Positions 1-11,000 of a stretch of 64,000 nucleotides of DNA are shown here, in pieces. The notes under the pieces are model-generated. The model was not told where the DNA came from and searched no databases. It worked only from the letters and a program-made list of their open reading frames with translations. Source of the DNA: Spinacia oleracea (taxonomy: Eukaryota; Streptophyta; Magnoliopsida; Caryophyllales; Amaranthaceae); NCBI RefSeq assembly GCF_020520425.1, contig NC_079492.1, positions 144,925,861 to 144,989,860 of the forward strand. Direction: 5' to 3'. Position 1 is the first letter of the stretch; the number at the start of each line of letters is the position of its first letter. Position numbers and translations under genes: made by a program.

Positions 1-240
1 CGACAACAACACCAGCGCCGCGATACGTGTTTGACAGATCTTACAACTCGGCGATGAAACTCGTCGGTCACTCACTGGGTCAACATAAGCCGACTCAGCA
101 TCCTCCGTATCACCCGCGCACCCTACCACACTCCCCTCTCTATCCTGCTGGCTTCTGCAGCCTCCTCCGTTGTTAGCCCCATCGCGGAGGGTGTGAGTTT
201 GAATACATTTTTAAAAAAAAATTGGTGGCCGCACACATCT
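1..240. other. Left-edge stretch, no supported gene
   Basis: GC-richer than the following DNA. Forward frame 3 is open from the edge to a TAG at 174-176 (57 codons) and a reverse frame is open over the same bases. Neither matches a family I recognise and neither has a visible start, so no gene is called. It could be the edge of an element or of a gene cut by the window. Confidence 0.3.
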
Positions 241-338
241 TTTGCGTGGGAATAATGGCTTCCGTGCACAAGTTGTGCGTCGGCGACATGGAAGTCGTGC
301 AGCTCTGGTGCACGACTCCCATGTCACCGACGCACAAC

Positions 339-958
339 TGACAGGCTAAATCGTACTCCTATCAAAGATAAACCTAACGTTCACCAACTAAAAATATAGT
401 GCTCGATAGTCGGCCCGATCGGGCGAAATTCCGCCCGATCGGGCGGTTGCAAAATGCCCAGAACAGCGCCCAGAATGACTGCCCGATCCGGATCGGGCGA
501 AGCCCGCCCGATCGGGCGCGTGTTGAAACTGCACGATCCCCTATCTTCAAATGGCATATCTCCTTCGTTATTCGTCGGAATTAGGCGAGTGACCACTTGT
601 TGGAAAGCTATTGAAGTCTAGAATCCAACCCAGTTAGAATTACATCTTTTGAAGTTGTAGAACTTGAGTTATGCTTAAAATAGTGGACTATAGTCATTTT
701 TGTACTTCCTTCGTTATTCGCTTTGCTTCAAAACTCTTCAAACTTAATGTTCGTGCTCTCGAAAGTACATAATCTCTTGTATTGATTCAAATGAGTAGGA
801 AATGCACAAAAATATGCTAATTCCTACAATGATGAACCTGAAACTACAGACACACTACAAGGAGCACATTAGTATTAAAAATCGCTCCGAATAGCTCATT
901 TGAGATCAAAAAGTACTAAAGGACGGGGGTAAAAACTCTATATAAAACACACATATCA
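339..958 (-). repeat. Left (3') LTR of the Athila-like element, internally deleted
   Basis: 620 bp. Collinear with the right LTR except that the 864 bp corresponding to 5056-5919 are missing between bases 399 and 400. The shared parts are nearly identical (six or seven substitutions and one 1-base indel seen). Contains palindromes of the GCCCGATCGGGC type. Confidence 0.9.
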
Positions 959-3373
959 AACTCCCCCAAGCTAGATCCTTTCTTGTCCCTAAGCAAGGAA
1001 ATCATCGATGAATACAAGACCAACTTCACTCCCAACATATTTCAAAATGAAAAACATAATTCAAGGCAAAATCCAACGAGCATGCATCAATGTCAACCAA
1101 TCAAATCCACCCAACCACAAATCCTCCCTAACAATCGTCATGCAAAGCAAACCACAAGTGCACAATGGAATTCAAGACTAGTGCTCACACATTCGTCACT
1201 CATTTATGTGGCGGATAAAAGATGTACCCGTTCGCTCTCCTCCCAACATATAAGTGAACAATGCCCTCCCAAACTCACAACACTCGTGTGTCTAGAAAAA
1301 CATATACTCAACCTAGTAGTCGACTTGAAATGTGTCATGTCATAACTTGCATTGATAAACAACTATTTTCACATAAGTACGAATCTATGCACAAAGGTCG
1401 GAAGGTCTTCAAAGCTTGTAATGTTAGGCTTAGGTAAGGTGCGGTAAATTTGGGTATAATGTGAGCTTTAAAGCCTTGGCTTTGGGGAGCATAAATCCTA
1501 AAAACAACCGTGATCAATCAACATAATGACCATAATCTCCCACTCAACACATGACAAAACAACAAATAGCCAACACCATACTTTCTTGCCTTTTTTCACA
1601 ATTGTAACCAATCGCTCATAAGGATATGAATTTGCAGAACTTGATTGAAACAACACTTTGAACTTTTTTATGAGAGTAATAGATTTTTCTCTTTCTTTTC
1701 CTTTTCAATCTCTCTTTTTTTTCTTTATTTTTAGAAACCTTCACATTTGTTTTGTTCTATCATCTCTTTTCATTTTCAACTCATTTTCAACAACAAACAT
1801 GATAAGACGAACTCCTTTTATAATACCTACTTTGTGCTCAAAATGTAGCACATTACAACTCCGTCACCTCACTACTATTAGCTCCCCCAAGCTAGGCTTG
1901 AGACTAGTAACCAATGGGGTTTTTCATGGGCTTGTAATATGGCTAGTCACCGAATAAAAAGGGCACAAGCAACAACATGGGTAGAAAAGGAGGGGACAAA
2001 TGTATCTAATTTCATCTGAAGGCTACCTAAATAGAAAAATGCCTTCGTCCTCTACAATGTGCATGTATATGAGTCATAAAACACTACTAATAGTTGCAAA
2101 TCAATACTCAAAATCAATGACACACCAGGAAGCTATCACACATTCTAACCAAATCAACTAGTCAAGCACCAAGTTCACAAATAGTTAGTCGGAGTTGACT
2201 CATGTTAAGGCATCAAAGCAATCGAATATCAAATCATGGCTAACACATCTACATTGCCCATCGTCAAATACCAAGAATCAAAACAATTTTCGTTCAAGGG
2301 GCACAGGGAAGCATGATATTGTATTCATCGGAACGTATTTTTGTATTTTTATTTTTTTCAAAGCAATAAACTACTCTAGAAAACATTAAACACACCAAAA
2401 TAAACACACAAAAATAAGTAAATGCAAAAATAAAAGGAAAAACATACCTAATATGTACAAGTGAGTGAAACACCCCCCAAGCTAAATCAGACAATATCCT
2501 CATTGGCTCAAGGGGTATCATGAGGAAAGTGAGCAACCCGTGGCTTATTTGTCGCTGATTCGCAAATCGCCCGATCGGGCAGCAGATCGCCCGATCGGGC
2601 TGCAGATCGCCGGGCGAATTTTGAACCTTTTCGTTAAATCTGCGCGCCCGATCGGGCGCTCCTCGCCCGATCCGGATCGGGCGAAATGCAATGCCCATTT
2701 TCTTCGACTATTTCCAACCCAGAATCATCTCAAACCCTCGAACTGACGTCATCACCAACCGCCCGATCGGGCGGAATTTCGCCCGATCGGGCATTTGACT
2801 CGCCCTTTGAGTGGATCGGGCAACCGTCGCCCGTTCGGGCGATTTTCCAACATTTTCCTTGAATCGACACGCGCCCGATCGGGCGCTCCTCGCCCGATCC
2901 GGATCGGGCAAAACGCAGACTACTCCGTTTCAGCTTGAATTCAACTTTTTCGAACTTGGAGCCTTAGACCTGCACAGCATTAAACGTCCAAACCGTAAAA
3001 TACCCTCTTCTCACCTCTCTAACACCAAAAACTACAATGAAACACACACTTGCTCAAAAATTATACTAAAACACACAAACAAAAGCGAAAAATACACTAC
3101 GAAAAGCAATAAATGGATAGTGAAATACTCATCCCCTATTGGATTGATGCAATGTCCCCATTACACAATCTCAGTTTATGTACAGACAACGAAAGGAAGG
3201 GGATGAGAGCCACGACAACTCATCGAATGGGGGCACCAAAGATGGTGCCATCTGGTGTCGAATCAATTGCCTTGGATGAGCTATGTGGCGCGGGAAGTGA
3301 CAGACCACGACCCCGATCATGAATACGGTGCCCACCGTTCACCGAGCTTTCGGCCTTTCGTGTCTCAGCATCA
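959..3373 (-). other. Internal non-coding part of the Athila-like element
   Basis: This lies between the gag-like ORF and the left LTR, where pol would be in a full element. No domain of pol is seen and ORFs here are short. The purine-tract-like motif ctcccccaagctag (plus strand) occurs at 961-974 and again at 1882-1895, with a variant near 2472. Bases 2567-2915 hold a dense cluster of GCCCGATCGGGC palindromes. The spurious ORFs over that cluster translate the palindrome in several frames and are not genes. Confidence 0.7.
2567..2915. repeat. Cluster of GCCCGATCGGGC palindromes
   Basis: The perfect 12-bp palindrome GCCCGATCGGGC, or one-base variants, occurs about six times. An 18-bp form, GCCCGATCCGGATCGGGC, occurs twice, embedded in non-repetitive sequence at irregular spacing. 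The same motifs lie in both LTRs (412-519 and 5883-6039). Function unknown. They are strongly GC-rich in an AT-rich element. Confidence 0.85.
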
Positions 3374-4807
3374 TCAAATCGTGCCTCCCTCAAAGAGATT
3401 GGTTAGTAAATAACCAACGAAAGAGCGCAGAAGCTTGTCATGCGCACTCGCACAACTTTCGTGCAACAAGACATGCACGATAATCAACAACAACATTTGC
3501 ATAAAGTCCGAATGAACTCCATGCCAGTAAGGAGTAGGATGCCTAAAGGAAGAAGAACAAAAAGAAAAAACAACAATAAAAGAAGAATAAGAAAAGGAAG
3601 GAAAAGAGAAAGTAGGCATACTCTCCTTATGGAAGTTGTTTTTACGGACTATTGATTCTTCAACCTCAATGATCAATGAAATAGCTCTCTCTGTGTTTTG
3701 GAATCCATGGTGGATAGGCTCTTCACCATATAGAGCTCTCTGCAAAGCATCCACCTCTTCTTTGTAAGTATTGTAAGTACCTGCGAAAGATTCACAAAGA
3801 GGAACATACTCTATTGGGTCATTGGGATTTTGATTTTCATGGGGAGGAGGAAGATCCTCAAGTAAAGGTTTTATGGGGAAAGAGAAGGGGAGTGAGACGG
3901 TGTAAACGGGGCTAAGAATAACCCTTCTTGGACTTGGAATATGAGGGGTAGGGGTTGACACAACAACAAGGGTTTTATCAACTTCAACTTCCTCATGGAC
4001 TTGCTCTATGACATATGGCTTTTCAGTTTCAACAAATCCTTCATCCATTGATCCAACAGTCAAATCATCATCCTCCCACTCATCCTCAGCCTCTCTTATA
4101 AGCTCCTCCCACTCTTGGTTGCCTATGGGTTCACTCAGTTGACCCCCATCCCCAACACAACTCGAATCATTATTTTCAATAATTTCTTGAACTTTTCTAA
4201 ATCTCTCAAGAGTAGCCTTACTAGCTTTAATAATCTCATTAGTAGCCTCTTGAGATCTAGTACACTGAATCTCAATCTCAGAGTTTAATCTTCTTAATTC
4301 CTCTAAGAAGCTATCTCTGCTTTCTGATTTGGGTTGAACAGGATTGAGCAAGGGTTCACAATAATACACGGGAGAAGCAACAGTGGAATCATGAGGCAAA
4401 ACATTGATATCCATGCAAGGGTTAGATAAGTCGTTAGAATATACATGATTATCATAAACATTAGAATGCACCTCATTATAACAAGCATTCAAGGGAGAGG
4501 GGGTAGAAACATGTAGATTATGCTCATAATTTGGATTAGCACATGTAACATGAATCTCCATTTCACGCTCATACAAATCCCTTGCAAACCACATATAGTA
4601 ATCCCACATATCATCCAAAGACAAGGCTCGAAAATCACCATTAAATCTACTTTCTATCACATTCCTTGTATACTCATTTAAACCACCATAAGCAAAACCA
4701 CAAGAATCCCAAAGATTAAAATTGTGGTAACCAATAAAATCATTTAGCCTATCGAAATACACCCAAAAAGGCTCATTTAAGAATTGAGGGAAAGAATAAT
4801 AATCCAT
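3374..4807 (-). CDS. Gag-like protein of the Athila-like retroelement (477 aa)
   Basis: The ORF starts 166 bases inside the tRNA-Asp primer site, which is where gag begins. The first 100 residues (MDYYSFPQFLNEPFWVYFDR and on) have the pattern FW.YF.RLN...W..C.YGGLN...W..A.D.YE.E. I associate this with the N-terminal gag domain of Athila/Ogre-type plant retrotransposons. Residues about 160-210 look coiled-coil (E/R/K-rich), 225-255 are strongly acidic, and about 390-440 is aromatic/serine-rich and hydrophobic. No zinc knuckle is visible and no protease follows. The frame is open throughout, consistent with a young copy. It is probably a structural protein of the particle, possibly supplied in trans for a partner element. 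Family assignment is from pattern memory, not a search. Confidence 0.7.
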   Translation of the reverse strand: MDYYSFPQFLNEPFWVYFDRLNDFIGYHNFNLWDSCGFAYGGLNEYTRNVIESRFNGDFRALSLDDMWDYYMWFARDLYEREMEIHVTCANPNYEHNLHVSTPSPLNACYNEVHSNVYDNHVYSNDLSNPCMDINVLPHDSTVASPVYYCEPLLNPVQPKSESRDSFLEELRRLNSEIEIQCTRSQEATNEIIKASKATLERFRKVQEIIENNDSSCVGDGGQLSEPIGNQEWEELIREAEDEWEDDDLTVGSMDEGFVETEKPYVIEQVHEEVEVDKTLVVVSTPTPHIPSPRRVILSPVYTVSLPFSFPIKPLLEDLPPPHENQNPNDPIEYVPLCESFAGTYNTYKEEVDALQRALYGEEPIHHGFQNTERAISLIIEVEESIVRKNNFHKESMPTFSFPSFSYSSFIVVFSFCSSSFRHPTPYWHGVHSDFMQMLLLIIVHVLLHESCASAHDKLLRSFVGYLLTNLFEGGTI

Positions 4808-4972
4808 TTTTTTCAGGGGAAAAAAAAATTAAAAAAATAATAAAAAAAAAATAATAAAAAAAATAAACTAAAGAAAATAAAATATATACATGGTCTCAAA
4901 GAACAGGAAGTTCTATGAGACTCAAGAAAATAATCTAGATTATAAAATTAGTAGCAGAAAATTAAACCGTTT

Positions 4973-4989
4973 CCCCGGCAACGGCGCCA
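4973..4989 (-). other. Primer-binding site, tRNA-Asp type
   Basis: The plus strand reads ccccggcaacggcgcca, matching the 3' end of plant tRNA-Asp(GTC) with CCA. It lies 5 bases from the inner end of the right LTR, so minus-strand DNA synthesis would prime here. It is not part of a tRNA gene; the rest of a cloverleaf is absent. Confidence 0.9.
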
Positions 4990-4994
4990 AAATT

Positions 4995-6479
4995 TGACAG
5001 GCTAAATCGTACTCCTATCAAAGATAAACCTAACGTTCACCAACTAAAAATATAGCAAGGGAAGCAGGGATCGTATCCACAGGGAAACAGGCGTTCTTTC
5101 TACTATTAAATTATTAATCTAGACTACTGGTAACAAGAGTTTGGATTGGGTTGTGTATTAAACTAAAGCAAATAATCAAATCGGAAAATAACAATATTAA
5201 AGGAATCTAGGGCAGCAGTTCACCATAAATGCAGACCGGGATTGGACAACGAACAATGACAATCAATTAACAATCATAACTAGGAAAACATGCATCTCAC
5301 GAATCTTATGAATTCCTTAGGATAGAACAACTAGCGGGCTCTCGCTACGTACTAGAAATAATTCCTATCTAATAGCCACAGACCAAAAACATCAGATTTA
5401 TACCTCTCGGCGCATAATCCAAGGTTAATCAAACTCAAATCAAAATAGTCCGGCCGAACAGAATTGACGAGCAATAATAATAAGCTATAGAAATTATAAT
5501 CAATCAATCAATAATCAAGCCCACATATAATCCCAATCATGCATTCATGGATCCCCTAAACCCTAGAAATTAAACTACTCACTCATGATAATAAATAACA
5601 AAGCAATTAGCATAATGGAAAACATGATTAAAGCAACAAAATAAATTAAGGTAGGAAATAATACCGAATTGAAGAACAAATAAAATAATAAAGTTTGGAT
5701 CTTTACTTGAAATTAAAAACTAAGTATTTGAATAATTGGAGAGAAAACTAGAAATAAACTAAGTATTGAAAACTAGAATAAAAGATGTCACTAAAAATAT
5801 AAGGGGCTAGTATTTATAGTTTGCCCAAAATAGAGCCCAAAATCGGAAATAAAAACTCGCGAAATACGCTGGAGGTTGGCGTCGCCCGATCGGGCGACGC
5901 TTCGCCCGATCGGGCGATGTGCTCGATAGTCGGCCCGATCGAGCGAAATTCCGCCCGATCGGGCGGTTGCAAAATGCCCAGAACAGCGCCCAGAATGACT
6001 GCCCGATCCGGATCGGGCGAAGCCCGCCCGATCGGGCGCGTGTTGAAACTGCACGATCCTCTATCTTCAAAATGGCATATCTCCTTCGTTATTCGTCGGA
6101 ATTAGGCGAGTGACCACTTGTTGGAAAGCTATTGAAGTCTAGAATCCAACCCAGTTAGAATTACATCTTTTGAAGTTGTAGAACTTGAGTTATGCTTAAA
6201 ATAGTGGACTATAGTCATTTTTGTACTTCCTTCGTTATTCGCTTTGCTTCAAAACTCTTCAAACTTAATGTTCGTGCTCTCGAAAGTACATAATCTCTTG
6301 TATTGATTCAAATGAGTAGGAAATGCACAAAAATATGCTAATTCCTACAATGATGAACCTGAAACTACAGACACACTACAAGGAGCACATTAGTACTAAA
6401 AATCGCTCCGAAGAGCTCATTTGAGATCAAAAAGTACTAAAGGACGGGGGTAAAAACTCTATATAAAACATACATATCA
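4995..6479 (-). repeat. Right (5') LTR of the Athila-like element, full length
   Basis: 1485 bp, starts tgacagg and ends atatca on the plus strand. Contains the 864-bp segment missing from the left LTR and the palindrome cluster at 5883-6039. On the minus strand this is the promoter LTR. The sequence tatttatag (5812-5820) is AT-rich, but I cannot place a reliable TATA box. Confidence 0.9.
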
Positions 6480-6514
6480 ACAACCTGTGCGCGAAGGCCA
6501 TGATTCCCACGCAA

Positions 6515-6882
6515 TGGAGCGACAAATAAGTTTTGTATTTTTTTATTGGTACTTTCTTGCCGGAGTTAATGGCGAGAGAATTTTTTGCCAATTATCTACT
6601 TCTTCATTTTATTAATGGTGCTTCTTAATTGCAATGCTATTTTCTTGCTCTCCTGATTTATCTGCTTCCTCACTTTCCCCAGCCATCTTTATTAATGAAA
6701 TGAAGGGGGGTTTTGAGTACAAGGACAATATTGTGATTTCATATAAAAAATGCGGGCGATTTTAACGTACGTGGGCGTCGAATAACGATACACTTATTTT
6801 TATGTATAAAAATATACAGTCAAGTAAACCTTAATTACACGGAGTAGACATCACATGTTACAAAAGCATACAACTACATAAT
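6515..6882. other. Spacer between the split hairpin and the hAT element
   Basis: AT-rich host DNA; no ORF, RNA gene or repeat structure recognised. Confidence 0.5.
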
Positions 6883-9401
6883 GGCCCTGTTCGGAAGATA
6901 GAGGATTGGGCAAAAACTAGAGGTTTCAGCCAAACTAGAGGTTTCAGCCAAATTAGAGGTTTGACCAATGTAAAAAGCTAGTTTGAGTGTTTGGTAGATA
7001 GCGGTTTGAATCAGTTTTTCCTTTCCAAACCGCTAAATATGAAACTGCTTCTCAACCCAGCTTTTTGAGATTCGTGGCTGAATGTTATCAACTAATTTAC
7101 CCATTTTCCCATCTATGAACATGAATGGAAAGAACTCGGCCTTACTGCCTCAAATATTTGGTGAAAAATTCTTTACTTAGATCATGAATTTACCAAACGA
7201 AAAATGTTCTCATTGCTATCTCAACCAACAAAACAACGGTCAAATAAACAAACAACACCTCAACTATTTTCCCATTTAACTAACTAGAATTGTAATTATA
7301 AAAAATAATAATTGATAGAAATAAATACTTCCAAATCAGTTTAACTAACTTAATATCCTATTGCATGTAAAATTTCTTTGTTAAAAACATAAACAAAAGC
7401 ATAATTCATGTGATGGCATGTGACCACCTTTGCCATCAATCGATCTTCTAATTGATACAGATATATATGCGATTATTGTGGAAGGTGAAGGTTGATTTTC
7501 ATAATCTGAAATTTTGGAGATGTGATTCTTTGTACAGAGTAGATTGAAGAAGATGATAATGGCAGTGAAGTGAAAACGAGAAAATGTGTTTTTTTTTGTT
7601 AAAAATGACAAGAGGGAGTCTGGAGTCGGTTGATTATACAAGAGCATACTCCGTATATAAGTAGTAAAAATATGAGTTCTATAATAAAATTACATTAATT
7701 TTTTAGGAAAATTTGTAAAAGATAATTCAACCTTTGGCCGCTCTTCTATTAACAGTACGACATATCGATTAATTCTAAATAATCCAAAGTTTATGGGGTA
7801 TCTTCCCAAAACATTTCATGACCTGTTGGTAACCAAATGAACAAGTCAAAACCACACGTGTCTTTATCTAATTGGTTTATATTCTTTTAATTTTTAATTT
7901 TTAAGATTTTAATTTTAATTTTAACTTTAACTTAAAAAAAAATATCATTCTATTTCTCTCACCTTTGTGTGACTTCTTTCTCAATCCTCCATTCCTCCTT
8001 CTTCACTCTCCTTCGATTCCCCTTCATCTCCTCTCCTCTACTATAGTTCCATGAAAACCCCTTCCTCATATCAGTTTATATTCTATGCGACAATGGTGAG
8101 TTTAAAAAATCATCACTAACCTTCTCTCTCCTCCCATCTCCACCGTTACAACCACCATCTTCGACTCATACAACCACCATCTTCGACTCACCCACTCCCT
8201 AGAACTACCGCAATTGTCTTACCCGTCTTCGATATGCTCCCTCCCTCACTCATATTCAAATCTTCATAATGTGGGTCTCCTTTATTAATCTCAAAACTAA
8301 TGTAATTCTGTTTAAAATCGGAGATGGGGATTTGGGGCCTTGGGGGAAAAGTTGGCTGATTTTTGGTGGTAGTCGGTGGCGGCGCAAAAGGAGTGAGAAA
8401 CTTGGGGCTAGGTGGGGCGAAAAATCGAGGAGGGAGTTGGCTGGAGGTGGTTTTAGGTTTTGGCAGGGGAAGTTGTTGCGCGCGCCGAGCGGTGGGTGAG
8501 GGAAATTGGGGGAAATTGGCTTGGTGGTTACAGGTGGCAGCGCAGCTGGAGTGAGAAATTTGGGCATATCGAAGAGAGGATTGGCTGGAGAGTGGTTTTA
8601 ATTAAGTTGTGGCAGGGGAGGCGATTGAGGTGGGTTCAATATGGTAGGACAACGAATGAGAAGCAGGAAGGACGGGGGGGGGGGGGAGTAGCTGGGTGAT
8701 TGTTTGCAATAGGTTTGGTGTTCGACATTTGTGGCAGCAGGGCAATTGTTGATGGTTGCAGGTGGAGATACAGTGGTGGTTATGGTTGATTCTAGTGAGG
8801 AAGAGAGAGATTGAGAAGGGGAAGCAAGAAGGGTAGGAGATTTTTTTTAATATGAAAATAGATATTCAAACCAATAAATAAGTGACATGTGGCATTCTTA
8901 ATCTTTAAAAAAAAAAAAACTTGACCTGCTACTAAGGTTGTCGGTAAAATTAACTGTTTTTGTAAGAAACCCCCTAAACTTTGGATTATTTAAAATTAAT
9001 CAATATGTCGTACTGTTAATAGAAGAGCGGCCAAATGTTGGATTATTTTTTACAAATTTTCCAATTTTTTATTAAGATTTTTAAAACAAAATTTGTTTAA
9101 TATTCCGTAATAAACTACCCCCGTTACTATACTTTGTATCATTTTATTTCACTATTTATATTATTAACAAAATTTTCATAACAAAAAAAATATAAGAATG
9201 TCCTTATTGGTCATTTACAACCAAGTAGCTAACAGCTAACTGTTATTTACCAAACACTTTCATTCAAACATTTAATTTGAACAGCTAGTCAAACCCACTA
9301 TTGCAAACACCTAGTCAAACCCACTATTGCAAACAGCTAGTCAAACCCACTATTCCTAACCGCTACAGCTAACCGACCGCTAACCTCTAATGGCCAGGGC
9401 C
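6883..9401. mobile_element. hAT-type non-autonomous transposon carrying a nested MULE
   Basis: The ends read ggccctg and cagggcc. The flanking 8-mers tacataat (6875-6882) and aacataat (9402-9409) agree at 7 of 8 bases, as expected for a hAT 8-bp target duplication. The subterminal regions carry short repeats: an agaggtttcagccaa unit near 6922, and three copies of a motif containing agtcaaacccacta at 9291-9350. No transposase ORF. Without the inner MULE it would be about 1.15 kb. Confidence 0.65.
7706..9062. mobile_element. Mutator-like (MULE) non-autonomous element
   Basis: Terminal inverted repeats of about 110 bp start ggaaaatttgt and end acaaattttcc. The element is flanked by the perfect 9-bp duplication aatttttta at 7697-7705 and 9063-9071, the hallmark length for Mutator elements. 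No transposase. Bases about 8330-8830 are G-rich and contain two imperfect copies of one segment (8349-8465 and 8525-8600: ggagtgagaaa...ttggctgga...ggtttta). That segment could be captured host DNA. The short ORFs there are weak and unsupported. Confidence 0.85.
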
Positions 9402-10550
9402 AACATAATCTTAAAATATACAGTTATCCAACTTTTAAACTTTACTCGTTCCCCTAATCTCTCAATTTTATTTTCCCATAACAATTTTGTAGACACGGCT
9501 GTAATTTTCGCCGGAATCCGAATTAAGCTAATAATCAGTACTCACCCTCCCAGCCTCCCTCATTTCGCCACCCATGGCTGCAGCGAGAGCTGAGCCGCCG
9601 CTAAATGCAACAACAAAAACTTCAGCCTAGTTTCTGCCGCTGATTTGCCGCCGTCGACGTGACCACCCGACAGTGTTTCTGCCACTTCTGCCCAGTATTT
9701 GCCTAGGTTTGATTTTAATTCTCAAGTTCCTCAACTAATTTTACTTCTAATTTAATTACTTTAGCATTCTTGTTACATTTTGACAAGGAAAAATCTGGTT
9801 GCCTTATATTGCTTAGACTTGTATCAAGTACTTGAAACTGAAATTATAGGTCTATTGTTGCTCATATTTGAGTGATGATATTCATTGTTGCCATTAATTA
9901 TGACTTGCGTGGTTGAATGGATGATATTGGTTTTTAATAGTTTTATTTTAATTGAATTTGGTTGCCATTTTGGGGCTGTTAAATGTGATGATTGATGAGT
10001 TTGGTTGGTTGAAATTTATGGAAGGAAACCGTTGTTGCAAAACTGAGTTGGTTAGTATGCAAGTGCTTAATTTGTTGTTGAAATTCCCTTGCTTAAAGTG
10101 GAAGTTAATAGGGAGGCAACGAATATGACGCGAATGGATCCTCTATAGCTGATGAACAATATTGAAAATTCTGAAATTTTGCCTTGTTTATCAAGCGAAT
10201 AAATTTCAGATTTCGCTACAATCAATAAAATGATGATCCAATGTGGTTAGCATAGTTAGATTGTGTATATAAAGGGGTGAATGGTTTGTTTTATGTGGGA
10301 AATTATTTGAGATTTTATTAGTTACTATTGTGCTCTTTGATGATTATGATAGTGGTTTAAAGAAGACCATTTAGTGTGCTATGCTTGTTTCTTTTATTTT
10401 TTTTGGAATGACCACTTATTAGTGCTTAAATTAAAGTGGATTTATTTGGACAAACTTGAACTTAAGTTCTTTTATTTAGAAAGAGGAATCAGACCCGAAA
10501 CCTAAGCAAGTGGTCTTTGACACTCTATGCAATGATACTGTTCTGGTGTT
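9402..10550. other. Spacer, possible gene-5'-end-like stretch, no confirmed gene
   Basis: Bases 9550-9700 are GC-richer and contain ATGGCTGCAGCG (9573) with an 18-codon ORF ending TAG, followed by AT/T-rich intron-like DNA. It resembles a 5' UTR or first exon of a plant gene, but no downstream exon could be joined to it. Nothing else is recognised. Confidence 0.3.
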
Positions 10551-11000
10551 ACCAACGGCGGAGCCAGAAAATTGTAAGGGGGGGGGGGGGAACCAAAGTT
10601 CTTATAAAATTAAGAAATAAACAAAGAGTAAATATGGTGTTTTCCCCAAATTTTGTGTTAATAACATGGTTTTCTAAAAGACCTTTTGCAAAAGCGGAAT
10701 AAAGAATGAACAACACAAAGAGAAGATTTAAGAAAATGAGTTTGTAAAGAATACTGGAAGGTAAAAAAAGAAGCAAATAGCTTAAGTACCAATTGCCAAA
10801 CTGCAAATAGCCAAACTACAACCTTGTGGATTCGGACCCCGGATCTCGGGGGATATCAATTAGCTGCAATAAGTGAAGCGCTTGACTACTGGAGCAAATA
10901 ATATTTATTGAAATATTAGTTTCCTTAATATTATACAAGTGTTTTTATCAGTCTTGTAAGGGCGGCTGCCCCTGCCCGCCCCTCCCTAGCTCAGCTGGTG
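10551..11000. mobile_element. Decayed hAT-like MITE fragment (ggcggagcc ends)
   Basis: The left end accaacggcggagccag followed by a run of 13 G, and a right end of C-rich sequence with cctagctcagctggtg, resemble a common plant element class with ggcggagccag ends. The inverted match is short and imperfect and no target duplication was found. The ORFs across it are not protein-like. Confidence 0.4.

Larger units (their letters stand above)
334..6484 (-). mobile_element. Non-autonomous Ty3/gypsy LTR retrotransposon (Athila/Ogre-like, gag only)
   Basis: Both LTRs, read on the minus strand, begin TGATATG and end CTGTCA. The element is flanked by a perfect 5-bp duplication, acaac, at 334-338 and 6480-6484. 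Just inside the right LTR (4973-4989) is the complement of the 3' end of tRNA-Asp (ccccggcaacggcgcca), the primer site typical of Athila-type elements. Just inside the left LTR (960-970) is a purine tract on the minus strand. The only long ORF is gag-like; no protease, reverse transcriptase or integrase is visible. It therefore needs enzymes from another element. Over their shared part the LTRs differ at only a handful of positions, which suggests a young insertion. Its minus orientation follows from primer site, purine tract and ORF together. Confidence 0.9.
242..6514. repeat. Long inverted repeat (hairpin) split by a retrotransposon
   Basis: Bases 272-301 and 309-338 are near-perfect inverted copies (28 of 30) around a 7-base loop. 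The outer arm 242-271 pairs with 6485-6514 (25 of 30), on the other side of the large LTR element. Removing the element and one target duplication gives one hairpin with arms of about 60 nt. This could be a fold-back MITE or a hairpin-RNA-type locus. No ORF is present and nothing shows that it is transcribed. Confidence 0.7.

Noticed and set aside
381-596. ORFs on both strands over the GCCCGATCGGGC repeats (also at 2294-3206 and 5791-6113)
   Set aside because: They only translate the palindromes (RPIGR, ARSG, PDRA in every frame) and lie in LTR or non-coding retroelement DNA.
4973-4989. Possible tRNA-Asp gene
   Set aside because: Only the 3' tRNA end is present; it is the primer-binding site of the retroelement.
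9573-9629. First exon of a gene (MAAARAEPPL...)
   Set aside because: Only 18 codons before a stop. No donor-acceptor pair leads to recognisable downstream exons, and the next 9 kb are mostly transposons.
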